Shown: positions 1 through 8,721 of the stretch, in pieces | Numbering within the stretch: the first letter of the stretch is position 1 | Layout of the letters: every line of letters begins with the position of its first letter | From: Arthrobacter sp. AQ5-05 | GTDB lineage: Bacteria > Actinomycetota > Actinomycetes > Actinomycetales > Micrococcaceae | Reading direction: 5' to 3' | Assembly: GCF_003287975.1 (NCBI RefSeq) | Contig: NZ_QMKQ01000035.1 | Span: 1 to 35,022 of the forward strand | Length of the DNA: 35,022 nucleotides | The notes under the pieces: model-generated | Databases searched by the model: none | What the model was told of the DNA's origin: nothing | The model's input: the letters and a program-made list of their open reading frames with translations, nothing else | Program-made: the position numbers and the translations under genes

Positions 1-2
1 TG

Positions 3-131
3 AAAATGATCAACGGCATTCCCTACGTCGTCGCCCGGGCGGGCCAGCCGCGCGGGGACCCGGAACGGAACCTCTACTGGCATCCCGAGCTGCGCACCGC
101 CGGATACACCCCGCCGATGTTCACCGAATAA
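3..131 (+). CDS. C-terminal end of an unidentified protein (partial)
   Basis: An open frame enters from the left edge and stops at TAA 129-131, giving 42 residues. It includes the stretch LYWHPELRTAGYTPP and ends in MFTE. The ATG at 6 is probably internal because the frame is open to the edge. The segment is soluble, with no membrane helix, and is rich in Pro and Arg. I do not recognise the family. It lies upstream of guaA in the same direction but is separated from it by a broken gene, so it need not share a transcript with guaA. Confidence 0.55.
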   Translation, partial: KMINGIPYVVARAGQPRGDPERNLYWHPELRTAGYTPPMFTE

Positions 132-165
132 CCGTCAGTCCGCGTTCCCGGTTGGGGTCGATGTC

Positions 166-645
166 GTGGATATCGAATCGAGCAGGTTTTCCGGTGCTCC
201 CGGGCAAGACGGCGGATCTCGAGCAGTGGCCGGCGTTCCTGAACCAGAACATGGACGCGGTCGTGCAGACCCTCCAGGGGGAGAACCTGCTCGTGGTGAC
301 GATCCTCCACGGGCACCTCGACGGCGAGGACTTCCTGTGCCGGTTCGGGATCCAGTTCGAAGGCGGAATCGACGTGCGCGACTCGCAACACCCGGTGGAT
401 GCCAAGCCCCTGGATCGCCGTCGCGAATGCCTCGACGATTCCCACGCGCACGTTGCCCCAGGCCCCGCACCAGCATGCTCCCGGAGGCCGTCCGCACGCA
501 CTTTGGGTGCGGGCTCCGCCCGCAAGCGGAAGGGCACCGGGGCGCCGGCGGGCCGCACTGTGACGGGGCCCCGCGTAGCGTGCGTCACTCCCGGCCGGTT
601 GAAGATGCAAGCGGGCTCTCCGGGCGGCTAAGCTTAGGCGCGTGA
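166..645 (+). pseudogene. DUF6176-like protein remnant with two frame breaks
   Basis: Joining three frame segments gives a protein resembling the small DUF6176 family, as I remember it. It would start at GTG 166 (VDIESSRF), change frame in the T-run 187-190, and continue PVLPGKTADLEQW...NQNMDAVVQTLQGE...GEDFL...HPVDAKPL...ECLDDS. It then changes frame again at the C-run 463-466 and continues SMLPEAVRTHFG. The first break equals one extra T and the second equals one missing C, so the frame is restored. After about position 508 the family-like part ends, but the frame stays open to a TGA at 643-645 that overlaps the guaA GTG. Both breaks lie in homopolymers, so sequencing error is a real alternative to decay. 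Family assignment is moderate; the frame pattern itself is directly visible. Confidence 0.5.
629..634 (+). promoter_or_regulatory. -10 box for leaderless guaA
   Basis: TAAGCT fits the actinobacterial TANNNT -10 pattern and lies 7 nt before the guaA GTG at 642. No convincing Shine-Dalgarno sequence fits between them. Transcription would start at or next to the start codon, giving a leaderless mRNA. No good -35 box is present at 17 bp. Confidence 0.5.
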
Positions 646-2228
646 CCAACACTCCCAGCACCCCAGAGCAACAGCCGGTTCTGGTCGTCGATTACGGGGC
701 CCAGTACGCACAGCTGATTGCTCGGCGTGTACGCGAAGCCAACGTGTATTCGGAGATCGTCCCGCATACCTTCACCACCGAACAGATTCTCGCCAAGAAC
801 CCGGCGGCAATCATCCTCTCCGGAGGTCCCTCGAGCGTTTACGCCGACGGTGCCCCGAGTGTCGGTGCCGACCTTTTTGAGGCAGGTGTCCCGGTTCTGG
901 GCATCTGCTACGGCTTCCAGGCCATGGCCAACGCGCTGGGCGGAACCGTCGCCGAGACGGGCCTGCGCGAATATGGCGCCACCGATGCCACGGCGTCCGG
1001 GGCCGCCCGCTCCATCCTGGCCGGCATGCCGGAAAGCCAGAACGTCTGGATGAGCCACGGCGACTCCGTCTCGAAGGCCCCCGAGGGCTTCGAGGTGCTG
1101 GCCACCACCGCCGGCGCACCGGTTGCCGCGTTCGCCAACGAGGCCAAGCGCCTCTACGGCGTGCAGTGGCACCCCGAGGTCAAGCACTCGGACCACGGCC
1201 AGCAGGTCCTGGAGAACTTCCTGTACAACGGCGCGGGCCTGAGCCCCTCCTGGACCGCAGCGAACATCCTGGACGAGCAGGTCGACAAGATCCGCGAGCA
1301 GGTCGGTACCGGCCGTGCCATCTGCGGCCTGTCCGGCGGCGTTGACTCCGCCGTGGCCGCCGCCCTGGTGCAGCGCGCCATCGGCGACCAGCTCACCTGC
1401 GTGTTCGTCAACCACGGGCTGCTGCGCGAGGGCGAAGCCGAACAGGTCGAAACCGACTTCGTCGCGGCCACCGGCGCCAAGCTCTACATCGCCGACGAGC
1501 GCGAGCGCTTCCTGACCGCGCTGGACGGGGTCACCGACCCGGAAACCAAGCGCAAGATCATCGGCCGCGAGTTCATCCGTGCCTTCGAGGCCGCGGAAAC
1601 CGCGATCCTCGCCGAGGCGGCCGACTCCGGCCAGCCGGTGAAGTTCCTGGTCCAGGGCACCTTGTACCCGGACGTCGTGGAATCCGGCGGCGGCGAGGGC
1701 GCCAGCAACATCAAGAGCCACCACAACGTCGGTGGCCTGCCCGAGGATCTGGACTTCGAGCTGGTGGAGCCGCTTCGTGCGCTCTTCAAGGACGAGGTCC
1801 GTGCCGTGGGCAAGCAGCTTGGCCTGCCGGCCGAGATCGTCATGCGCCAGCCGTTCCCCGGCCCGGGCCTGGGCATCCGCATCATCGGTGCGGTCAACGA
1901 GGAACGCCTGGAACTGCTGCGCAAGGCCGACGCCATCGCGCGCGCCGAGCTGACCGCCGCCGGACTGGACGAGGAAGTCTGGCAGATGCCGGTCGTCCTG
2001 CTGGCCGACGTGCGCTCCGTGGGCGTGCAAGGCGACCACCGCACCTACGGCCACCCGATCGTGCTGCGCCCGGTGTCCAGCGAGGACGCGATGACCGCAG
2101 ACTGGTCGCGCCTGCCCTACGACCTGCTGGCGAAGATCTCGAACCGGATCACCAACGAGGTCGACGGGGTGAACCGCGTGGTGCTGGACGTGACGTCCAA
2201 GCCGCCGGGAACCATCGAATGGGAGTAG
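642..2228 (+). CDS. guaA: GMP synthase (glutamine-hydrolysing)
   Basis: Cytosolic enzyme that aminates XMP to GMP using glutamine and ATP, the last step of de novo guanine nucleotide synthesis. The 528 residues match the normal length. The N-terminal class I amidotransferase domain shows the catalytic triad: Cys89 in GICYGFQ, and His177 and Glu179 in QWHPE. The ATP-pyrophosphatase domain carries the PP-loop SGGVDS (231-236). The C-terminal dimerisation domain ends in the typical [10 protein letters not shown]. The GTG at 642 is supported by a -10 box 7 nt upstream. A hairpin follows the stop, so the gene is probably monocistronic. Confidence 0.97.
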   Translation: MTNTPSTPEQQPVLVVDYGAQYAQLIARRVREANVYSEIVPHTFTTEQILAKNPAAIILSGGPSSVYADGAPSVGADLFEAGVPVLGICYGFQAMANALGGTVAETGLREYGATDATASGAARSILAGMPESQNVWMSHGDSVSKAPEGFEVLATTAGAPVAAFANEAKRLYGVQWHPEVKHSDHGQQVLENFLYNGAGLSPSWTAANILDEQVDKIREQVGTGRAICGLSGGVDSAVAAALVQRAIGDQLTCVFVNHGLLREGEAEQVETDFVAATGAKLYIADERERFLTALDGVTDPETKRKIIGREFIRAFEAAETAILAEAADSGQPVKFLVQGTLYPDVVESGGGEGASNIKSHHNVGGLPEDLDFELVEPLRALFKDEVRAVGKQLGLPAEIVMRQPFPGPGLGIRIIGAVNEERLELLRKADAIARAELTAAGLDEEVWQMPVVLLADVRSVGVQGDHRTYGHPIVLRPVSSEDAMTADWSRLPYDLLAKISNRITNEVDGVNRVVLDVTSKPPGTIEWE

Positions 2229-2255
2229 GCCCGAGGCCGTAAGCGCCGACGGGAA

Positions 2256-2294
2256 AGTTCAGGGGGAGGCCTACACAAGGTCTTCCCCTGAACT
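2256..2294 (+). terminator. Hairpin downstream of guaA
   Basis: AGTTCAGGGG (2256-2265) pairs perfectly with CCCCTGAACT (2285-2294). Four further pairs, two of them G-U, extend the stem inward around an 11-nt loop. There is no T-tract, which is common for high-GC terminators. It begins 28 nt after the guaA stop. Confidence 0.55.
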
Positions 2295-2463
2295 GTATGC
2301 GCAGGGCGCCCCGGCGTCTTGCGCGGCAACGGGGCCGGTGTGAACGTGTTTCGGTTCGGCACCGGGGCCCCGATTTGCACTAGGTTGGTTAGGGCTGACT
2401 GTATCCGTGCGGCAATGCGCCACGCGGCTGCGGTCGCATTCGCAGCAGAGGTGAAGGGACGGT

Positions 2464-5400
2464 ATGGTGACAGAGCACCAGCAACACACAGATGAATTGG
2501 TCTCCACGTGGGTTGACTCCCTGGGCCCCGGGGTGGGGACCGACACGCTGCTGCGTTTCGCGCCCTCGGTGTCCAACAGCATCGACATCACCCACGCGCA
2601 CCCCTCGGGGCTGGCCCAGTTCCTGGCCGGACGGCGTACCCGGCTCTCCACGCTGCTGCGCGACTCTGACCAATACGACTCGGCCCGCCGCACCGCCGAC
2701 GCGCTGCGCTCCAAGATCCGAGAGCTCTGGGACGAGCGCGGCATCGACGTCGGATACCTCTCCGCCGGCCAAGCCAACTGGCGCGCCGTGCACGAGGGCC
2801 GCAGCGAACAATTCAACGCCCCGATCATGCTCGGGCGCATCGTGCTCTCGGTGCGCGAGGACCAGGACGACTTCGAGATCCAGCTGATGGGCCGGGCCGA
2901 GTTCTCGCCTGCCCTGCTGCGCTACTTCAAGCGCCAGCACCAGGTGGACATCGACGTGGAGGGAATCAACGCCGCTGCCTACTCCATCGCCCGCTTCGAC
3001 CCGACCCGCGCCATGGACGCGCTGCGTTCCCAGGTTGCCGACGTCTCCGGCATGGTCATCGCCCACCGCCTGCTGATTTCCACCTTCGCCGACCTGGCCG
3101 ATCCGGCCGACCCCGGCACCATCAACGTGCAGCACCCCGTGCTGGCCCGGCTCTTCGACGCGGAAATCAACCGCACCCGCGATCCCGCGCACGGCCCCGG
3201 CCCGGCGGCACCCGGCACCAGGGCCGGCCAGCCGGCCACCCGCCCCCGCCGCACCAGCGACCAGCGGGACCCGGCCGACGAGCTCCTGCTGCTGGATGCC
3301 GACGAATCCCAGCAGGCGGCTCTCGACCTCATCGAGGCCGGCGAATCGGTGGCCATCAGCGCACCGGCCGGCAGCGGGCAGACCCAGACGGCGCTCAACG
3401 CAGCAGCGGTGCTCGCCGCGGCGGGCAAGCGCGTGCTGGTGGTGGCCGAGCGCCGCTCCAGCGCGGAGGAATTCGTGTCCCGCTTCGCCGAGCTGGACTT
3501 GGCCGGCACCGCGCTGCTGCTGAGCCCGGAGGACGACCCCGACGCGCTGCGCAACCTGCTGACCCGGGCGATCCTGCGCAACGAGCGCGCCACCGAACCG
3601 TCGCTGGGCAAGCTGCACGCCGCCCTGCGCGACCACCGCCACGCCCTGCTGGAGCACGTGCACTCGCTGCACTCGACCCGCGCCCGCTGGGGCTGCTCCC
3701 CGTACCGGGCGATGCAGGAACTGGCCCGGCTCACCTCGCTGTCCCCGGCCCCGGCCACCACGGTGCGCCTGAAGCGCTCGGTGCTCGACTCGATCACGGA
3801 CCGCAGCTCCACCGCCGCCAAGCTCACGCGCGCCGCCGAGCTCGGCGCGTTCGTGCGCGCCTCGGCCTCCAGCCCCTGGTACGGGGCCCGCCTGCGCAAC
3901 AAGCGCGACACCGACACCGCACTTGACCTGGTCACCGGCCTGCAGCGGGACCTGCCGATCCTGCGCGACCACATGCTCAAGGTCGCCGCGCACTCCGAGA
4001 TCCGCCTGGCCGACTCCTACAACAAGTGGGGCGAGCAGCTGGACCTGCTGGTTGCGGTGCGCGGCTCGCTGGACAAGTTCGAGTCCGACATCTTCGACAA
4101 GTCCGTCGAGGACCTGATCTCCGCCACCGCCTCCTCGTCCTGGCGCCGGGAACGCGGCATCGAGATGAGCTCGATGACCCGCTCGCGGCTGCGCAAGGTC
4201 GCCAAGGACTATGTGCGCCCCGGCGTGCACGTCTCGGACCTGCAGTCCGCGCTCGAGGCCGTGCAGGAACAGCACCTGGCCTGGCACCACCACGCCACCT
4301 CGCAGCGCCACCCGATGGTCCCTGCCGGGTTGCTGGACGTCAACGCCGGCTACCAGGACGCCGGTGCGCGCCTGGACAAGCTGGCCACGCTGCTGCCCGC
4401 AGCGGCCGGTGCCAATCTGCGCGACGAATCCATCAGCACGCTGCTGGAGCGCATGGGCAAGCTGCTCGAGCACCAGGGCGAGCTGGCCCAATTGCCAGAA
4501 CGCACCCTGATCACCGAACAGTTGGCCGAACACGGCCTGGGCGAGCTGATGGACGACTTCCGGGCACGCAGCGTCACACCCGACGCCGTGCCCGCTGAAC
4601 TGGATTTGGCCTGGTGGCAGTCCGCGCTCGAGGCCATGATCTCCGGCGACGACTTCCTGGCGATGAACGACGGGGAGAAGCTGCGCCGGCTCGAGGCCGA
4701 ATACCGCCTGGCCGACTCCGCCCACGTGGCCTCCGGGGCCTCGCGACTGCGCTGGGCGCTGACCAAGAACTGGAAGGCGGCGCTGGCCGACCACCGGGCG
4801 GCCTCCCGCGAGCTGCGCGCCATGCTCAAGGACGGGGAGCCGGCGGTCGCCGACCTCACCGCCCTGGGCGATGCGCTGCTGAACTCGCTGTGCCCCGTGT
4901 GGGTCGGCTCCCCGCTGCTGATCCCCGCCACGGTCCCGGCCGGGATGGAATTCGACGCGGTGATCCTGCTCGATGCCGACTCGCTGTCGCTGCGTTCGGT
5001 GCTCGGCTCGATCTCCCGCTCCAAGCAGGTCATCGCGTTCGGCGACACCATGATGGGCGCCCCGAACCCGTTCGAGGTCTCGGTGGACCCCACCGCGCAT
5101 GCGCGCATCGAACCGGCCCCGATCTCCGCGATGGAATCCCTGCAGGCCGTGCTGCCGCTGTGCCGGCTGGCCACGGCCTACCGGGGGATCGACGAGGGGC
5201 TGACCGAATCGCTCTCGCACGACTTCTACGAGGGCTCGCTCTCCCGGCTGCCCGCCGCCCGCTCACTGGGTGCCGGCACCCCGGCGCTGAAGGCCGAGTA
5301 CGTGCTGGACGGCACCGGGTCCCTCGGCGCCGACGGGGAATCCGTGGAGACCACCGTCGCCGAGGTCCAGCGTGTCGTGGATCTGGTCTTCACCCACCTC

Positions 5401-6291
5401 GCGCGGCGCGGCGAGCAGACCCTGGCCGTGGTCGCCGGCAACCGGCGGCACGCCTCCGCGATCGCCGAGGGCATCCGCGTGCAGCTGCCCAACCACCCGT
5501 GGGCGACGAAGTACTTCCGCACCGCGGCCGAGCGCTTCCTGGTCACCAGCGTCGACAGGCTGGCCGGGTTGCAGCGCGACTCGATCATCCTGTCGCTGGG
5601 CTACGGACGGACCACCCACGGCAAGGCCGTGCACGACTTCGGCTCCCTCTCGGTGGCCGGCGGCGACGAGTTGTTCGTCAACGCCGTGACCCGGGCGCGG
5701 GAGTCGATGGTGCTGGTCTCGGCGCTGCGCCCGCAGGACATGGACCTGTCGCGGATGCGCTTCGGCGCCTACCGCTTCCTGGAGCTTTTCGGCCGGGTGC
5801 TCGGTGGGGACTCGGGCATGTCCGCCACCGCGACCCCGCTGCAGGACCCGCTGGTCACCGACCTGATGTCGCGTTTGTCGGACCGCGGGGCCATCGTCAC
5901 CCAGCACTACCGTGGCGTGCTGGACATCGCCGCGCATGCGCTGGATGTCACCGGCAACGGCACCGCGGTGCCGCTGGCAGTGGTGTACGACGGCACCCAG
6001 GGCTACCGGGAGCTTTCGGTGCGCGAGCGCAGCCGCCTGCGCCCGCAGCTCTTCGAGGCCCTGGGCTGGCGCTACGTGCCGCTGTGGACCATCGACGTGT
6101 TCTCCGACCCCGACCGGGTCGCCAACATGCTGGCCGGCTTCCTGGGCCTGGACGGCGACATCGAGGGCGCCGGCACCAAGGGTGGCGCCGGCGAAGGCGC
6201 GGCCAACGCCTCGGCCGCCGGGAGCTCCGGCTCCGCAACCCCGAATGCCGCTGGCTCCGGCCCGCGCACCTCGGATTTGGCCGATGCCTAG
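2464..6291 (+). CDS. Large DUF4011-type SF1 helicase / Vsr-like nuclease, catalytically degenerate
   Basis: This 1275-residue protein has an N-terminal region (about 20-230) resembling DUF4011, an SF1 helicase core split by a long helical insert, and a C-terminal Vsr-like (MTES_1575-type) nuclease domain (about 1135-1225). A Gly/Ala/Ser-rich tail follows. Key residues are replaced. The Walker A motif reads APAGSGQTQT, with Gln306 where the ATP-binding Lys is expected. Motif II reads LLDADS (835-840) and lacks the DE pair. Motif VI is kept (NAVTRARES, about 1073-1081). In the nuclease domain Asp1154 is present, but the usual acidic residue of LAVECDG is Val1174 (LAVVYDG). It may bind DNA or partners without classical turnover, although the substitutions could be normal in this subfamily. 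The ATG is preceded by GAAGGGA. A short gene follows after 2 nt. Confidence 0.75.
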   Translation: MVTEHQQHTDELVSTWVDSLGPGVGTDTLLRFAPSVSNSIDITHAHPSGLAQFLAGRRTRLSTLLRDSDQYDSARRTADALRSKIRELWDERGIDVGYLSAGQANWRAVHEGRSEQFNAPIMLGRIVLSVREDQDDFEIQLMGRAEFSPALLRYFKRQHQVDIDVEGINAAAYSIARFDPTRAMDALRSQVADVSGMVIAHRLLISTFADLADPADPGTINVQHPVLARLFDAEINRTRDPAHGPGPAAPGTRAGQPATRPRRTSDQRDPADELLLLDADESQQAALDLIEAGESVAISAPAGSGQTQTALNAAAVLAAAGKRVLVVAERRSSAEEFVSRFAELDLAGTALLLSPEDDPDALRNLLTRAILRNERATEPSLGKLHAALRDHRHALLEHVHSLHSTRARWGCSPYRAMQELARLTSLSPAPATTVRLKRSVLDSITDRSSTAAKLTRAAELGAFVRASASSPWYGARLRNKRDTDTALDLVTGLQRDLPILRDHMLKVAAHSEIRLADSYNKWGEQLDLLVAVRGSLDKFESDIFDKSVEDLISATASSSWRRERGIEMSSMTRSRLRKVAKDYVRPGVHVSDLQSALEAVQEQHLAWHHHATSQRHPMVPAGLLDVNAGYQDAGARLDKLATLLPAAAGANLRDESISTLLERMGKLLEHQGELAQLPERTLITEQLAEHGLGELMDDFRARSVTPDAVPAELDLAWWQSALEAMISGDDFLAMNDGEKLRRLEAEYRLADSAHVASGASRLRWALTKNWKAALADHRAASRELRAMLKDGEPAVADLTALGDALLNSLCPVWVGSPLLIPATVPAGMEFDAVILLDADSLSLRSVLGSISRSKQVIAFGDTMMGAPNPFEVSVDPTAHARIEPAPISAMESLQAVLPLCRLATAYRGIDEGLTESLSHDFYEGSLSRLPAARSLGAGTPALKAEYVLDGTGSLGADGESVETTVAEVQRVVDLVFTHLARRGEQTLAVVAGNRRHASAIAEGIRVQLPNHPWATKYFRTAAERFLVTSVDRLAGLQRDSIILSLGYGRTTHGKAVHDFGSLSVAGGDELFVNAVTRARESMVLVSALRPQDMDLSRMRFGAYRFLELFGRVLGGDSGMSATATPLQDPLVTDLMSRLSDRGAIVTQHYRGVLDIAAHALDVTGNGTAVPLAVVYDGTQGYRELSVRERSRLRPQLFEALGWRYVPLWTIDVFSDPDRVANMLAGFLGLDGDIEGAGTKGGAGEGAANASAAGSSGSATPNAAGSGPRTSDLADA

Positions 6292-6293
6292 CC

Positions 6294-6683
6294 ATGCCCG
6301 CTGAGGAACAGGTGCCGCGGCACAAGAAGCCGCGGCGCTTCACCGCCCCTCCCCAACAGGTCAGCGAGTCGACGCTGGTCGGGGTCTTTGAAATGCCCCA
6401 CGCTTCCGGCCGCCCCGCGGCCAACGCCCCGGGGAACCCGGAATCACGCACCGGGCCAACCACCGACGGCGCGCCCGACGGCGCGCCCGGTGGCGTGCCC
6501 GACGGGCAGCCCCAGGCGGCATCCGGCACCCGGACACCCAAGCCGGCGCGGAAGACCCGCCCGCCGAAAACCGGCCCGGTCCTGGAGCAGCGCGCCACGG
6601 AAGACGATCCGCGGCGCTGGGGAGATGCAGACGACGATCTCGGCGACTGGATGAAGGCGCAGCGCCCTCCGCACTGGGACTGA
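6294..6683 (+). CDS. Short disordered protein coupled to the helicase-like gene
   Basis: A 129-residue protein whose ATG starts 2 nt after the helicase-like stop, so translation is probably coupled. The N-terminus is basic (RHKKPRRF). The middle is a low-complexity Pro/Gly/Ala/Asp stretch with repeated DGAP units. The C-terminus is compact and acidic with aromatics: RRWGDADDDLGDWMKAQRPPHWD. There is no membrane segment or known catalytic motif. The tight linkage suggests a partner or adaptor of the upstream protein, but this is inference from position only. I do not recognise a named family. Confidence 0.7.
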   Translation: MPAEEQVPRHKKPRRFTAPPQQVSESTLVGVFEMPHASGRPAANAPGNPESRTGPTTDGAPDGAPGGVPDGQPQAASGTRTPKPARKTRPPKTGPVLEQRATEDDPRRWGDADDDLGDWMKAQRPPHWD

Positions 6684-6692
6684 CCCGCCCGC

Positions 6693-7397
6693 CTACGGGT
6701 TGACCAGGACCACCGAGACCCTGCCGCGCTGCGCCGCGGTGGAAAGCTGCTCGGCACTGCCCGGGCCGGCGCCCACAACGATCAGCCCGCCCTGGCCCGA
6801 TCCCGCGGCCACGGACCACGGGGCCTGCCCATCCGGCTGGGTCTGCGCCCCGGTCCACAGGATCGGCACGGCCCGCGCGAGCACCCGGGACTCCAGCTTT
6901 GTCTCGAACCCGTTGCCCTCGGTGAGCACCACATCGACCAGCTGTCCCGCCCGCACCAGGGAAGCGGTCTGCTCGTCGTCCAGCCGCAGCGGCACAGCCA
7001 CCGACCCGGGATCCAGTCCGGCCAGCAGCCCGGGCCCGATGACCATGGTGGGCAGCACCGGGGTGCCGGCCGGCACGGGAATCGCCAGCCGCGACCCGGC
7101 CGCCGGGGGTTCCCGGTCATGGCTGCCCGCGGGCACCAGGGAGCGCGCCACCGGCTGGCGGCGCAGATCCCCTTCACGCAGCGCGGTGCCAACCGGCAGG
7201 TCGTGCGCGGCGACCAGCACCTCGATGCGTTCCTCGGTGTCGGGTGCCAGCACCGCCAGGGACACGGCCGCCGACAGCATCAGCAGCGCCGCGGCAAGAT
7301 GCCTGCGGTACTTGGCGAACAGCTCCGTACCGGTGCGGCGGGGCACACGGGAGGCAGCGGACGGGCGGGCCATGGCGGAGCGGCGAAAAAGGGACAT
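6693..7397 (-). CDS. SAF-domain protein, CpaB/RcpC-like
   Basis: The 234-residue protein has a basic N-terminus, one membrane segment (about 33-52) and then a SAF domain (about 57-115) containing VLVAAHDLPVGTALREGDL. This is the pattern of Flp pilus assembly protein CpaB. Such proteins sit outside the membrane and help assemble Tad pili. No other tad/flp genes are visible here, so a pilus role is not supported by context. It lies downstream of the FmdB-type gene, with a hairpin between them, and converges closely on the plus-strand gene ending at 6683. The start is the ATG at 7397; TTAAGG next to it is a weak ribosome-binding site. Confidence 0.75.
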   Translation of the reverse strand: MSLFRRSAMARPSAASRVPRRTGTELFAKYRRHLAAALLMLSAAVSLAVLAPDTEERIEVLVAAHDLPVGTALREGDLRRQPVARSLVPAGSHDREPPAAGSRLAIPVPAGTPVLPTMVIGPGLLAGLDPGSVAVPLRLDDEQTASLVRAGQLVDVVLTEGNGFETKLESRVLARAVPILWTGAQTQPDGQAPWSVAAGSGQGGLIVVGAGPGSAEQLSTAAQRGRVSVVLVNP

Positions 7398-7410
7398 GCC
7401 TTAAGCAACT

Positions 7411-7442
7411 CATGGGCCCCACCCAAACGGATGGAGCCCATG
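7411..7442 (-). terminator. Hairpin between the FmdB-type and SAF genes
   Basis: CATGGGC (7411-7417) pairs with GCCCATG (7436-7442). A mismatch is followed by three further pairs around a 10-nt loop. It lies between the stop of the FmdB-type gene and the start of the SAF gene and could terminate or attenuate transcription. There is no T-tract. Confidence 0.35.
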
Positions 7443-7517
7443 GCGAAGCGGTGATACCGGCGGCCGGGGCGCTGTCCCTGTGCGAGGAAGTGCGCCGCGG
7501 CCCGCCGGGGGAGTGGC

Positions 7518-7793
7518 TTAGGCGGAAGTCGACGCGGGAACCGGTGCGGCAGCGGGAGCCGGTGCGGGCGCGGCGGCCTTGGTGCCGGCGGCGGCCGGGG
7601 TGCTGGAGCTGGTGGTCGAGCGCGAGTCGTTGCGGTAGAAGCCCGAGCCCTTGAAGACCACGCCGACGCTGTTGAACTTCTTGCGCAGCGCGCCCTGGCA
7701 TTCGGGGCAAATGGTCAGTGCCTCGTCGGTGAACGACTGGACGACCTCCAGGCCGTGGCCACAGTCCTTGCAGGCGTAAACATAGGTAGGCAT
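7518..7793 (-). CDS. FmdB-family putative zinc ribbon protein
   Basis: A 91-residue protein starting MPTYVYACKDCGHG and containing CPECQG, which gives two CxxC knuckles for one zinc. The GSGFYRND segment is a hallmark of FmdB-type regulatory proteins. The C-terminal third is low-complexity Ala/Pro/Thr. The ATG at 7793 is chosen because the family begins MPTY and because AAAGGA lies 6 nt upstream; longer in-frame starts are unlikely. The exact role of the family is poorly known. A -10-like box lies at 7924-7929. Confidence 0.88.
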   Translation of the reverse strand: MPTYVYACKDCGHGLEVVQSFTDEALTICPECQGALRKKFNSVGVVFKGSGFYRNDSRSTTSSSTPAAAGTKAAAPAPAPAAAPVPASTSA

Positions 7794-7923
7794 ATCGATC
7801 CTTTCGCACGGGCTTTGTGTGCGTGGCGCGGGCCGCCGGGGCAGCAAGGCGGCACGGCACGGCACCCGGGCAAGCGACTGTTGATGGGGGAGTGCGGGCG
7901 CCCGAGGGCGTCCACTTACACCA

Positions 7924-7929
7924 ATTCTA
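7924..7929 (-). promoter_or_regulatory. Possible -10 box upstream of the FmdB-type gene
   Basis: TAGAAT on the minus strand lies between the stop of the cyclo-ligase gene and the FmdB-type start, leaving a leader of roughly 120 nt. No clear -35 box is visible. Confidence 0.3.
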
Positions 7930-7945
7930 ACGCACCCGCCCGCCG

Positions 7946-8548
7946 CTACCGGGTGAGGTTGCGCACCCCGGAGGGCAGCACGACCGCTTCGACCCGCTGG
8001 TCGAAGGGCTCGACGGGGATCTGCCCGGTCGCAACGAACTCGTGCTCGAACAGGATGCTCACCAGCTTCGGGCGGTTGCCGGGCCCGGGAAGCGAGGAGA
8101 TGAAGCGGTCGTAGTAGCCGCCGCCCTGCCCCAGCCTCTCACCGTCGGTGTCAACGGCCTGCGCGGGCACCAGGACCACATCGACCTGCGCCATCAGCTC
8201 GGGGCCGAAGCGTTCACCGACGGGTTCGTCGATGGGGCCGACCGAGCTGCGGGCCATCTCGACACCGGGGTGCCAGCGCGTCCAGGACAGCCGACGTTCC
8301 GGTTCGCAGATCGGCACGTAGATCGTGTACCCGGCCGCATGGAGCCGGGCCAGCAGCCCCTCGGTGGGCGGCTCGGCGCCGTAGGACAGGAAGCAGGTCA
8401 CGATCCGGCGCGGTGCATTGGCCTCAAGCCACGGCACCAGGTGCTCGGCGAGCAGCGCCATTTCGGCTGCGCGCGCCACCGCTCCCATGGCCCGGCGTCG
8501 GGCACGAAACCGGTTCCTCACCTCGTCTTTGGAATTCATCTGTGTCAC
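7946..8548 (-). CDS. 5-formyltetrahydrofolate cyclo-ligase
   Basis: Cytosolic ATP-dependent enzyme converting 5-formyl-THF to 5,10-methenyl-THF. About 200 residues. Visible family signatures are the basic N-terminal helix (RNRFRARRRAM), a central FLSYGAEPPT segment, and the nucleotide/folate site VLVPAQAVDTDGERLGQGGGYYDRF. I chose the GTG at 8548 (MTQMNSKDEV) rather than the longer upstream frame because TAGACT lies exactly 7 nt before it. An ATG three codons further in is the alternative. The gene is divergent from the acetyltransferase at 8722. Confidence 0.93.
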   Translation of the reverse strand: MTQMNSKDEVRNRFRARRRAMGAVARAAEMALLAEHLVPWLEANAPRRIVTCFLSYGAEPPTEGLLARLHAAGYTIYVPICEPERRLSWTRWHPGVEMARSSVGPIDEPVGERFGPELMAQVDVVLVPAQAVDTDGERLGQGGGYYDRFISSLPGPGNRPKLVSILFEHEFVATGQIPVEPFDQRVEAVVLPSGVRNLTR

Positions 8549-8555
8549 GATCCAC

Positions 8556-8561
8556 AGTCTA
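8556..8561 (-). promoter_or_regulatory. -10 box for the leaderless cyclo-ligase gene
   Basis: TAGACT on the minus strand, followed by 7 nt and then the GTG at 8548. It supports that start codon. Confidence 0.5.
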
Positions 8562-8708
8562 GCCCCGCCAGCGCGGGCCACCACGGCCACCACGGCCGCA
8601 GAATCCGCGTCGGGATCGGAGGCGGTTGCCGGCCCCGGCCCCCGGCCCCGGTCCGCGGACCGCGCCGCTGCGGGCCCCGGCAGTGCAATCGCGGGGCCCG
8701 CGGATCGC

Positions 8709-8714
8709 TAGGAT
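8709..8714 (+). promoter_or_regulatory. -10 box for the leaderless acetyltransferase gene
   Basis: TAGGAT lies 7 nt before the ATG at 8722, and no Shine-Dalgarno sequence is present. It supports the short start over the longer open frame upstream. Confidence 0.5.
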
Positions 8715-8721
8715 TGTGGAC

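Noticed and set aside
508-524. A 7-bp perfect hairpin (TGCGGGC/GCCCGCA) as a terminator
   Set aside because: It is short, without a T-tract, and within the decayed DUF6176-like region; not strong enough to call.
2389-5220. A 943-codon open frame on the minus strand
   Set aside because: It is antisense to the helicase-like gene. It exists because high-GC third positions suppress stops, and its translation is His/Gln/Val-rich without any family pattern.
4614-6683. A 689-codon plus-strand frame as one protein
   Set aside because: Only its last 129 codons, from ATG 6294, are credible. The earlier part is an out-of-frame reading of the helicase-like gene.
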